In this document: positions 10,831 through 20,520 of the stretch, piece after piece
How the letters are laid out: each line of letters begins with the position of its first letter
Numbering within the stretch: position 1 is the stretch's first letter
Origin: Celoporthe dispersa
Taxonomy: Eukaryota; Ascomycota; Sordariomycetes; Diaporthales; Cryphonectriaceae
Length of the DNA stretch: 64,000 nt
Direction of reading: 5' to 3'
Assembly: GCA_016584495.1 (NCBI GenBank)
Contig: WAID01000013.1
Coordinates: 2,046,001-2,110,000, forward strand
Notes under the pieces: model-generated
What the model was told of the DNA's origin: nothing
Seen by the model: only the letters and a program-made list of their open reading frames with translations
Databases searched by the model: none
Translations under genes and position numbers: made by a program

Positions 10831-12447
10831 ATGAAGATCAACGGACTATTCGTCTTCGTTGTCGTGGTCAGGCTCGTCGCCGCGTTCTCTTTCCGCTTTA
10901 CAAGTGAGAAAGAGATCGCTGCGACTGGCCTCCGTGACGACCCCGACGTCAGCCCGTACAAGATGCTGCAGTCTGCTTCGCGACCCTCTGATATCTACGT
11001 CACAGCCCTGAGCGAGTTGCAGAACCTCGAGTCCCAGCCACTGTGCCACCGAGTCGCCGCTCGTCTCCTCGTCGGAAATTGCCAGCTGCTGGACGGAAAG
11101 GACGAAGCCACTGTGCTCACCGATAGCGGAAGCCAGATCAGAGACTTCATCGACGCCTACGCAGCTAGCATGGCAATTTGCGATCTGGAGCGAGGTCGTT
11201 TCAACATACCTGACACCTGCGTCAACTTCCGCGAGCCCGCCTTGTTGCAACTGTCTCTTGGTGAACAAGCCAACCTTCATGTCACAAGTGGTGAAATAGA
11301 CTCCTGCCTCGAGGGTTTGGGCATGGAGAGCTCGGCATGGTCTACTTGGGTCAGCTACCGACACAAAGCGTTGATGTTTTGCGAGGCCGCGCGCGCAGAC
11401 CAGGAGAAGAGTAAGCCAAAATGACTCGTTTGTAAAGGGTTCAAGCTGACTTTTTTTCTGTGTCCTCGCCTTCAGCTCAGAACATCGTGCTCTTCCAAAA
11501 GCTCACCAAAATCATAGCCAAGTTTTCCTACGGGGTCGAGGTCGAACTGCAGAAGCACATGGATGACCTTGAACTTCGAATTCGGGAAGCTGGAGAGGGC
11601 ATACAGGGCCTAGACCCCGAGATCGACCGTCTGAGAGGCAAGCTGGCCGAGATGGAGGGCTACATTAAGAACGACTTGGACCACTCAGTGAGGAAGTCGG
11701 GTGAGATTGTCAAGGCCGGACTGCACGACGCTGCGAATCTCCAGAAGCTAGTCGCTGTCATGATTCGGACGGCCCTCGACGGAAATTCGCATGTGGCTTC
11801 TGCACAAGAGAAATCCATGGAGCTTGCTGAGAAGAGGAACAAGGATACCAACGCTTGGATAGCGGTTATGGCAACTGCCGTGGCCTCTGCTGCGAACCTG
11901 AACTCCCAAATAGTAAGTGAGTCTCTGCCCTCCGCCCCGAGACTATCGTCGATATTACAATGTCATGTGAACGGTGCGATGCTAACCTCGGTCCTTCTAG
12001 GAGTTATCCCGCGTTGAAGTAGAAACACTTTCTTTTCAACAGCAGGCACTTTCATCGAACCTGGATACATTAATCACAATGACTGAGAGGCTGTCATCGA
12101 AGTACAATGATCACGCCGACGCCATACACGAAGCAAAGAACATGACAAACGAGATTCTCGAGACTCTTGAGGGAGTGGCCGGGACTGCGGCAGCGATTGA
12201 GAAAGCAAGCAAGTTTCAGTGGGGTGGCTGGGATTTCAGCATCTGGGTCCCTTGCACTGTCAGCCCTGTGGTCACGTTGTTGTTCGGCTCCTATGGACTC
12301 GAACCATCAGTGACGCGCAACCTGGCGCTTGCCTCATTGGGAGAGGTCATCGGCATCTCAATCTCATCACTCTACCACATTTCAGTGTCATGGATGGCGC
12401 TCCCTGTCGACTACTTGGCTAACAACGCCACGGTGGACACCCTCTGA
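10831..12447 (+). CDS. KAR5/Tht1-like nuclear fusion (karyogamy) protein
   Basis: KAR5/Tht1 proteins sit in the ER/nuclear envelope and are needed for nuclear membrane fusion after mating. Three exons (10831-11410, 11476-11912, 12001-12447) give 487 residues. Splice sites are GTAAGCC...TTCAG and GTAAGTG...TTCTAG. Residues 1-20 are a signal peptide (MKINGLFVFVVVVRLVAAFS). The lumenal domain has spaced Cys residues (CHRVAARLLVGNC, CDLERGRFNIPDTC) and the family-like segment WVSYRHKALMFCEAARADQEK. A coiled-coil region follows (LRIREAGEGIQGLDPEIDRLR). The C-terminus holds two hydrophobic segments (from FSIWVPCTVSPVVTLLFGSY and LALASLGEVIGISISSLYHI), the usual KAR5 tail. The family call rests on overall architecture and Cys pattern, not a search. 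Confidence 0.72.
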
Positions 12448-13682
12448 TTTCCGGAAAGAGGGTCGTGGAGATGCTCGTCGCTCGAGCTGCAGAATACGAC
12501 GGAGTGAGGCTGGGGAAGAGAGAAAGAGATACATCATCATCATCATTATGAATTTTTTGGAGCGGATCTACAGGACATCGGAAGTCAAGACATCATTTCT
12601 GGGTCTGATAGCATTGCAAAGATCGCTTGCATCTCTGGTGACTTGCTCTTCATAGCTAGGCCAAATACATATGAGATATCATGGCTTGCATGGTACATGA
12701 TACTTAACCATGACAGGTTCCATTAGGATGATGGTCTTGTCCAGTCATCCGAAGTCTCGTCGATGAGATTCCAGGCTGAGCTCGTGATGCTCGCCAGGTA
12801 TCTCGTGTGGGAGAATCTTGCTCCATGAGATGCGACACCGCCCCTGTTCTCAACCTAAGTCCGTATCATGCTCTTCCATGTCTAACACCTTCGAAGCCAA
12901 TGACAGAAGAGATCATAGATGCATCAACCTCCCTAGTAACCTCCCTAGTGCTTATTTTGAATCAGTTGGGCACCCATGATCTACACTCCAAATCCTTTGT
13001 TAGATTGTCACTAGGACGGTTGATACGACGATACTGATCCTCCTTCTGGTCCGAATGACCGCAAGAGTCTGCTTGAGGTGGTCCATTGCCTCTGAAACAA
13101 GTAGATCTCGCCCCACCATGGACCTTCTCGGCTCTTCTCATCCTTTTTCAAAAGTGCCTGGGAACTTGTCGTGCGTGTATAGTAATGCCCAGATTGTTGC
13201 CAATTTCCATCCAGAAAACCATCATATAATTTTTTCTTCCAGGTCGATCAAGTACCTGTCAAAAGAAATACCGTACGAATTCCCCCTCCCCCTCCCCCCC
13301 TGTGCCGTGCCGTCCCTTTCTGGCAACTGAATGTGGGTGTCTTGACGGTGCTCGATGACAACGAGGGGTAGTCTAGGAAGTTCGCTGGAGAGCCTAGGTC
13401 TCCTAGCTCGCAGTCTAGGTGAGCACCGTCCGTGGATAGCTGAGAGGATGGATTTGTGGAATTGAAAGTTTGAAGCTATACAGATCTAGTGCTCTCGAGT
13501 ATCCAATCCCGAGAACAGACTAGATACTTTGGGCTTGTCAGAGCGCCATAAGACGCAGAGACACATCCAGCGTGGCTGTAGGCTAGGTGATTGAAGCGAA
13601 CTTTCCCCTCCTCCCGCGGGCTGAAATTTCTAGCATGTGGGCTTAGATCGAGATGGGCTTCATGAGCCCAGAGAAAATCATA
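12448..13682. other. Gene-free intergenic stretch
   Basis: No convincing coding sequence. It includes a CAT-rich short repeat near 12530-12546 just past the KAR5-like stop. Short ATG frames around 12800-13330 have no recognisable content. Confidence 0.45.
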
Positions 13683-13687
13683 CATAC

Positions 13688-13697
13688 ATATAAAGGC
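13688..13697 (+). promoter_or_regulatory. TATA-like box of the 13.97-kb gene
   Basis: The motif ATATAAAGG lies within the block ACATATAAAGGCC, about 165 bases before the 5' UTR intron and 280 bases before the ATG at 13971. The spacing suits a spliced leader. Confidence 0.45.
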
Positions 13698-13856
13698 CGG
13701 ATGCCTCCTCCCTATGACCCTTCCTCAATCTTCATTGTTTTCACCACACCACCAGAGCTTCCTCTCTTCTCCGGGTTTCTGAAAACCTGTAGACTCTGAG
13801 CTCTCCTCCCTGCTCCGTTCCGGAAGACCAAACCACCCAGACGTGACAGTCGGACT

Positions 13857-13943
13857 GTAAGTAATCTCTCAAGCACATACAATCTTGATCACCACCATGC
13901 ATACTGGTGAAGTACATGACCTGACTAACCACTGGCCATCTAG
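13857..13943 (+). other. Predicted 5' UTR intron
   Basis: The donor GTAAGT at 13857, a perfect branch motif CTGACTAAC (13921-13929) and the acceptor TAG (13941-13943) define an 87-base intron ending 27 bases before the ATG at 13971. The intron strengthens the case that this small gene is real. Confidence 0.65.
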
Positions 13944-13970
13944 TCCCCTTCTGCCAACCCTTCTGTCAAG

Positions 13971-14556
13971 ATGCCGAACGGACAAGCACCCGGACACGCT
14001 TCCGAGGGACCCCGGCTGATGTACCTGCCGGGCATCTCGGCCCGTGCCTTTTGCCACAGTCGCCAATCGAGCGTGTCGGCAAGTCTAAAGTCTTCTTGTG
14101 TTTTTGTTGTTCCTGTTCCTGACTCTTCCCTTTTCTACAACAGAGGCCATCCCGAAGCCGGGATTGATCAACCCGCGATGGGCACACCTCCAGTTCGTCT
14201 GGAGGCTCGTCCTCGTGGGCAGGCCCGACGTCCTGTACGTGTCGCTCCCCGGAGTACAGGCCGTGCAAAAGGACGAGGACGACTGGCACGTGTGCCTGTG
14301 GGGCAGCCAGCGGTCGACGGCAAATCGGTACTTCTACCTCGAGCACTACGCCAATATCGAGGAGCAGGCCGCCTGCATCGACCAGAGCCAGGATGCGGCG
14401 CCGTTCTGCGTGAAGCCTGCCAGAACCTGGGCGGACCACATGGAGCGGGCACATGGATATGCGCCGTGGAAGCTGGCCACCGCGGTGTATGCGGGGCTCG
14501 GGCCTGAGCCTATCATGCCTGTCTTTCCTCTTCGACTGAACTTTTTCGTTGGATGA
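13971..14556 (+). CDS. Hypothetical small protein, two exons
   Basis: Two exons, 13971-14082 and 14144-14556, give 174 residues. The 61-base intron has a weak donor (GTCTAA), a CTGAC branch motif and the acceptor CAACAG. A GC-AG alternative at 14079 would break the frame. Exon 2 is coherent: PRWAHLQFVWRLVLVGRPD, then a stretch with Trp, Tyr and four Cys (WHVCLWGSQ, AACIDQ, PFCVKPART). I see no signal peptide or membrane segment in the spliced product. No family is recognised. Support comes from the TATA box, the leader intron and GC3-biased codons in exon 2. Confidence 0.55.
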
Positions 14557-15518
14557 TGCCTGGTCTTCCTCCTTGGATGAGGATTAGACAGTCGAGTTGG
14601 AGGGCGAGGTGGAATTAAGGGCCTGCACCGATCGCGTCTTGATCTTGCCCTTTGCGAATAATATAATTTCATCTTCATTAGATGCATGGCTGAATACATT
14701 TCTTCCCCCCCCCCCCCCCCAAAAAAAAAGCACCCTGGCCTACCCTATCGTTATGCAAGCTCATGTTGAGTAGTGCATAGGAGGACCCTTCAACCACGCC
14801 CACCCACAACACCTTGTCAGAGCGTGCAAATCTTTACCACCAATAGGGAGGAAAAAAAAGCATTATGGACTATTAAAATATATTTTGGTATATTGTGCTA
14901 TGAAACACTTCCGCAAAGGGAGAATATCGTAAAGACCCTGAGAGAGAAAAAGGTTGAGGCAACACAACAGCCAGCAACGCTGAAGAGGACGAGATGACGT
15001 TGAAAAATGTCAAGTATCCTTTTCGGGAACATTGCCCCGCGTTGATTCGTCTAAGGGGGGTCCTGCACCAGACATCGATATATCTCCGCTTGGGATGCAA
15101 CCCCCACCCTGGCTGCAGCGAAGGGGCTGCGGGCCACGCTCAACCGCAGGGCTGTGGCACAGCAGGGAGCAGTTGATAGGGGACTAGAAAGCAAGCCTGG
15201 GGTGGTGGGGTGTGGCTGGAGTGACATCATCGTGCCAGGGCTACCCTGGCCAGCGCCCTCGATACCCATCCAGTTACACCACCACCGCACCCCCCTCCTC
15301 AACCCTACGTGACGTTGCCTCCCTCGTTAAGAACCTGAGGTTGACATAGGCTGTAGGCAACAAGTTATATATAAACAGCAGCAGACCATCTCGCTCTTCC
15401 TCTTCCTCTCTCCCTTCATCAACCCAAGACAAGATAGAAATCTCAATCCGAAACTCAAGAAAGAAGACAACCAACCAAAACTATTCCTCTAAACACGCCC
15501 ACAACCTCATCCGTCACC
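14557..15518. other. Intergenic with long C and A runs; promoter of the next gene
   Basis: A run of C followed by A occurs at about 14706-14729. Further right, near 15050-15300, there are AGGGG/CCCCT stress-element cores, and a TATA-like TTATATATAAAC lies near 15364-15375, about 150 bases upstream of the ATG at 15519. No coding sequence was seen. Confidence 0.45.
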
Positions 15519-15852
15519 ATGAACAACGACCAGAACAAGGGCGTCACCGGCGTGGCGAAGACCGCCACCGGTATTCTAGGCAACACAACCTCCGGCCTAT
15601 CAAACACCGTCGGTGGTATCCTCGGTAAGTTTTCAATACCTCTAGTTGGCTCCCCTGAATACACCTCGACTCACCTAACCTTCTTCTCATACAGGCGGAG
15701 CAACCCGCGGCCTCGGCGAGACCCTCAACGGCGTGACTGGCGGCGCTGCCCGCCCCGTAGGCGACGGCGTCGCCAACCTCGGCACCGGGATCGAGAACGG
15801 CTTGTCGGATGTGGCCAAGGGTGCGAGGGATGCTGGCAACTGGAAGAAATAA
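15519..15852 (+). CDS. Small Gly/Thr/Asn-rich hypothetical protein (87 aa)
   Basis: Exons 15519-15624 and 15695-15852 join in frame through a 70-base intron with GTAAGT donor, CCTAACC branch and ACAG acceptor. The product is 87 residues built from loose repeats of Gly with Thr/Ser/Asn: GVTGVAKTATGILGNTTSGL, GGILGGATRGLGETLNGVTG and GDGVANLGTGIENGL. It ends in the charged tail ARDAGNWKK. There is no signal peptide and no Cys. The composition resembles small hydrophilic stress-type fungal proteins, and CCCCT/AGGGG cores upstream suggest stress regulation; both are inferences. A TATA box, a leader and ideal intron signals support a real gene. Confidence 0.68.
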
Positions 15853-16599
15853 ACTCCAAGGACGCACGCTGGGCGGCGAAGGGTGGGGGAAGGCTTTCTC
15901 TCTCTTGCCCCCCACCCATGAAATCTGTGTTATTAGGAAACGATATAGTTGTATGGTTTTAATCATCAAGATTTGAGTATTGTTGAATGATGATTGTCTT
16001 TCCATCTGCGTGACTTTACGACCGTCTTGACTAGGCTATTAAGTGTCGACAACTCCCGGAGTAGTCTACTGAGGATGCTGGCTGTTGTTGTTCACGTTGA
16101 GCAGGCAGGAGCTCAAACCTTGCTGGCATAGATCACTGTGCAGCACGCGAGGAGGAGCGTATGAAGGGTCGAACGTCTCCAGCAAGAAAATGGGTATCTG
16201 TCTTCAACCTCAAATAGTATCGTTCCCTCCTCAGCCCTCCGACCTGGAGCCGGCCAACCTTGATGAATTAGCCTACAGCGTGTCGAATAACCACATGCAG
16301 AGATCATCATTCTACTGCCCACCCTTCATCGACCCACTTGTCTCCTCACAGACACACGAGTAAGATTCGTCTTCTGCTGTAGGTACCGAGCTGTAGACTC
16401 TCCGAATCGAACAAAGAACACAGAATGAAGAAGGGTATAGTGCGAAAGCGCAGAAGGTCGAAATCAATCACAAAGGAAAGACCTGCGGTCTAGATGGTCG
16501 AAGTAATAGTGTTGAGGGAGGACCACAGCTGTGTGATTCGTCCAGACTTGGGGCTCTGGTTGCTCGACCGCCCGTGGCCCGTACGGGAGGGACGAATCC
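15853..16599. other. Convergent intergenic region
   Basis: This lies between the 3' end of the 87-aa gene and the 3' end of the coiled-coil gene. It probably contains both 3' UTRs. No gene was seen. Confidence 0.5.
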
Positions 16600-19500
16600 C
16601 TACATCGCCTCGCCAACTTGTGCTGAAGCGCCCTGAGGAAAGCCAGGGGCAGGAGTGTTCGGTGCTGGAATCTTGGCAACGGTGGCCTCCTCCATCGCTC
16701 GCAGGATCTGTATATTCTGCTCCCTCATATCGTTGTCAAGGGTCTCAAGCGAGTTGACCGTAGTCCGCATTCTAGCCAGCTGCACACCACCACAATCGTT
16801 AGCAACCGTTAGCCGCGCGGCTACTCTGATCTTTGACTGGAATCAAGGACATCGTCGTTGTTATAAGAAGACGGACGGACGTGTGCAGGATGTGGAGGGG
16901 TAGGAGGTATGAGGCTGCAAGCAGCAAGGGGCTTTCGCACCAGAGCTAGTGCCACTGAGGAATGGTCCGGCTCACCTTCCGCCGCAGGCCCCGTCTCTCC
17001 AGCGGCGGCGGCATCGTCATCCGCAAATCTACTGGCTGCCAATCCCGACCTGGGCGCCGCTGCGCTGGCCTGATCAGATTTGATTAATATTATTATTCTT
17101 ATTATGATTGAACCTGAGTTGGAGGGGGAAGGTGTTGCGGCCTCATACCTTGGCCTCGGCCAGCTCTGCATCCTTGATCTTGAGCTGGTCCGTCAGCTCG
17201 TGGATCTTCGCCTCCGCCTTCTCCGCCCGTGCAGTTGTTTCGTTGACGATGTCCGTCATCGAATCGTGCATGTCCCGATAGTCCGCCTCTGCCGTCTTCG
17301 ATTTGGCATCAGCCTCAAACATGTGAGCCTCTAGCTCCTTGCGAGCCAGGTCTAACTCCTCCCTGACCGCCTCGAGCTCCTCGGCAACCTTGCCAGACTG
17401 AGCCCCTGCGCTCGCGACCGCATCGTTGTACGCCTGCTTGGCCTGGGCGAGCTCTTCGCGGAGGGCCATTAGCTCAGCAGAGTTGTCGACTCTCGGCGAG
17501 GACTTGTTGGCATCAAGATCGGCTTCGGCCTGGATCCTGGCAAATTTCTCGTTGGCCAGCTGCCCACTTAGATCGTTGATCTCCTCCTCGGCCTTGGCCA
17601 TCTGTGCCTTGGAAGCCGCAATGGTCTTCTCGAGTTCCGCCTGGGACTGGACGAGCTGGGCGTCCAGCGCAGAAGCGTGCTGAGACTTGACTTCGGAGAT
17701 GGCCTTCTCGTGCTGCTCCTTCAGGCTCTCCAGCTCAAACTTGGCGTCGGCAGCTCCGCCGGCCTGTTCGCTCTGCATTTGCTCAAGAGTTTGAAGGTGC
17801 GTATCGGCCAGCTTCTTCATCTCAGCAGCGTGGTCTTCGTCCAGCGCTTTCCTGAAACGCTGGATGGCAGTGGCGTGCTGCTGGTCCTTCTCGTCTAGCT
17901 GGGCTCGCAGTGCAGCAAGTTCCTCAGCCACGGCCTGACTGCCAGTGAGCTCCTTCTTGAGCTGCTCGATCTCCGCGGCGTGCTTGGCAATTATCTCCTC
18001 CTGAAACTGTTGAAACTGAGCGGAACGGTTCTCGAGCTCGGTGGCGTGGTTCTGGTTGAGCTCACTCTCGAGGTCCTTCATCTGCTTCGTAAGGCTATCC
18101 ATGTCTGCAGCGTGCTTGGCATTGAGTTCTTTCTCAAGCTGAACCAGCTGAGCGTCTTGGGCATTCTCGCCTGCAGACTTGGCGGCCGAGAGCTCCTCAG
18201 CATGTGCAGCAAGGAGCTGCTCCTTCTCCGATGCGCTCTTTGTGTTCAGAGCATCAATGATCTCCGCATGCGATGCCTTCAGAGATTCCAGCTCCTTTGC
18301 CATGCTAGCCTCGGCGTCGCTCTTCAGGATCTCGATTTGTGTGGCATGGCTGACCTTCAAGGCCTCAAGGTCGCTTATATGAGATTCACGCGCGGTCGAA
18401 GCGCCACTCTTAGCCTCCTCCAGGTCCATGGCGTGGCTGGCCTGCAGTGCGTCTAGAGCCTTTTGTTGCTCGGCCTCCTTGGCGGCGAGAGCTGCAACAG
18501 CATTGGCATGCTCCGTCTTCGCTGCTTCCAGGGCGGCCAAGGTCTCCTCGTGCTGGCTCTTTGCATCACCAATGGCTTTACCATGGGCCTCAAGGGTAGA
18601 GGTGTGACTCTCTGTGAGCTCGTTGTGCTTTGCTTCCAGCTCCTCATACTTGCGCTTGTACATGGCTTCGCCCTGCAGAGAGTTGATCTCATTTTCGTAG
18701 TCGGTCGTGATCTGCTTCAAGTGCTGGTCATGCTTCTCAGCAGTAGCCGCGTGTTCTGACTTCAGCGTCTCAATTTCGCTGTCCTTGGTCTTCATGTCTT
18801 GCTCTAGCTGGGCAATCGTCTCCTTGGCTGCCGTCATCTCGGCTTCCACACTCTGCATTCGCTCCTCGAAGGAAGTCAATTGACTCGTCTTAGCGTCTAA
18901 TTCGGACTTAGCGCTGTCTGCGCTCTGCTCTGCGGTCTCAAGCTTGGCCTTGAGATCGGCGATATCGCCCTCGAGAGCAGAGATCTTGGCAGCGTTGGCA
19001 GAGCTCTCGTCCGACAGCTTGGCCTGATGAGCGCTCTCCAGCGCTGCTTGAGACTCGGTTAAGTCATCAATCTTCTTCTGCAGATCGGCAATAGCGACCT
19101 CGTGGCTGGCTTTCTGGTCCGCAAGGGCCTTCTCGTGATCGCCTGATGCTGCCTTGCCTTGCTGCAGCTCCTCGGTATGTTTGGCCTCGAGGGCAGAGAG
19201 TGCCTCTTGATGCTGCTCGGCCAGGGTCTTCTGAAGATTCTCTAGCTTGGACGCATGCTCCTCTGACGCCTTGGCCAGGTTTGCCTCGCTCTCATTCAGC
19301 CTCGCCTCATGCTCGGCCTTTGCAGATTCGAGGGCAGCCTTCAGCGAAGCGATTTCGGTGTCAGTGGTCTCCTTTGCAGCAATGAGCTCAGAGACCTCAG
19401 CCTTTTGCTTCTCGAGGTGTTCCTCGGCCTCCTTGAGCTTCGTCTGGGCCTCTTCGATCTGACTCTGGAGTGCCTCCACCTCGGATTGATGGGTGGCCTT

Positions 19501-20520
19501 GAGAGTCGCAAGCTCGTCAGTCAGCTCCTTGAGAGCAGCGTCGTCGGTGGCCTGGCCTTGAGAAGATTCGATCGTCGTGGTAAGCTCAGCGATCTTTTCC
19601 TCGGAAGATGTAATCTGCTCCTTCAGAGAAGCGATCTCGGTTTCACTTTCGGATAGCTTGGTCTTGAGCTCTTCAATCTCCTTGACAGCTTCGGCCGAGG
19701 CTACACCAGCGCTGGCACCTGAAATGGAACCCCGGGAACCAGCAGGCTTCGTAGCGACACTCGAGGCACCACCAGCCATGGAAAGTCGCTTCTTGGCCTC
19801 AGCAACAGCACCCGTAGCAGCAGGTCTGCTTGCAGGTCGCGTTGTGCTCGTGGAGCTGACACTCGAATCCTTGGCGTGACCCCGGCTAGCGGCAGGTCGC
19901 GTAGCAGATGTGGGCGACGTGACGCTCGAGGTCGCAGGCTTCCGAGCCGCGGTCGTGGTGGTCGCGGTAGTCCTCGGCTTGGGCGAGGCAGCAGAGGTGG
20001 TACTGGACAGAGTCGAAGTACGCCGGGCCGCGGAGCTGAGGGTCGCGGCGCGACGCTTTTCATCTTCAGACACAGAAGGCTGCGAGCGATGCGTGGATGT
20101 AGCCGACGAGGAAGGCCGCTTGGTGGTAGCAGTGGTGGTGGTGCTAGGACGCGTGGGAGGCTTGCTCAATCCACCACCCGCAGCGCTCGTGCGGGTACTC
20201 GAGCTTGCGGTGGTCTTGGTGGCAGTTGGGGTGGTGACAGGACGGCGCGCGGTGGTAGTCGTCGTCGCGGGCTTCTTCGCGGTAGTTGTAGTACCTGCCG
20301 TCTTTGGACCGGTACCGGACGTCGGTTTCTTCGCAGGAGCGGCGCCGTTGGAGGAAGGCTGAGGCTTCTCAGCAGGTGCCTCAGCGGGTGCCTCAGCGGG
20401 TGCCTCAGCGGGTGCCTCAGCTGGTGCCTCGGCAGGAGGGTCTGCTGGCGTGGCCTCAGGAGGAGGCGAGGCAGGGGCTTCATCGTGGGAGACCATATCG
20501 TAACCCTCAGCATCAGACAT
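16600..20520 (-). CDS. Very long coiled-coil protein with basic Ser/Thr/Pro N-terminus
   Basis: Exon 1 (17149-20520, 1124 codons), a short exon 2 (low end 16976) and exon 3 (16600-16779) give about 1,211 residues. Residues 1-55 are acidic/Pro-rich with tandem PAEA units. About 60-290 is Ser/Thr/Ala/Lys/Arg-rich, disordered and strongly basic. About 300-1120 is almost unbroken heptad coiled coil with repeated SHA/KHA-E-L units. The last exon encodes LARMRTTVNSLETLDNDMRE and ends in a Pro-rich tail. Exon 2 keeps frame only with the acceptor CGCAG (exon 16976-17059); the stronger-looking GATCAG ten bases earlier would shift the frame. A basic disordered head plus long coiled coil suggests a cytoskeletal, spindle-pole or septum scaffold. 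I cannot name the family. Confidence 0.78.
20371..20434 (-). repeat. 12-bp tandem repeat coding for PAEA units
   Basis: About five near-identical copies of a 12-base unit (plus-strand GGTGCCTCAGCG) encode the repeated Ala-Pro-Ala-Glu near the N-terminus of the coiled-coil protein. Copy number is likely to vary between strains. Confidence 0.8.

Noticed and set aside
14098..14556. A 152-codon frame with an apparent signal peptide (secreted effector-like)
   Set aside because: Its first codon is GTG, not ATG, and the hydrophobic stretch is the T-rich end of the intron before the acceptor at 14143.
16600..20520. Reading the coiled-coil gene as a bacterial-type M protein or myosin
   Set aside because: Heptad repeats give chance similarity to such proteins; no myosin motor or cell-wall anchor is present.
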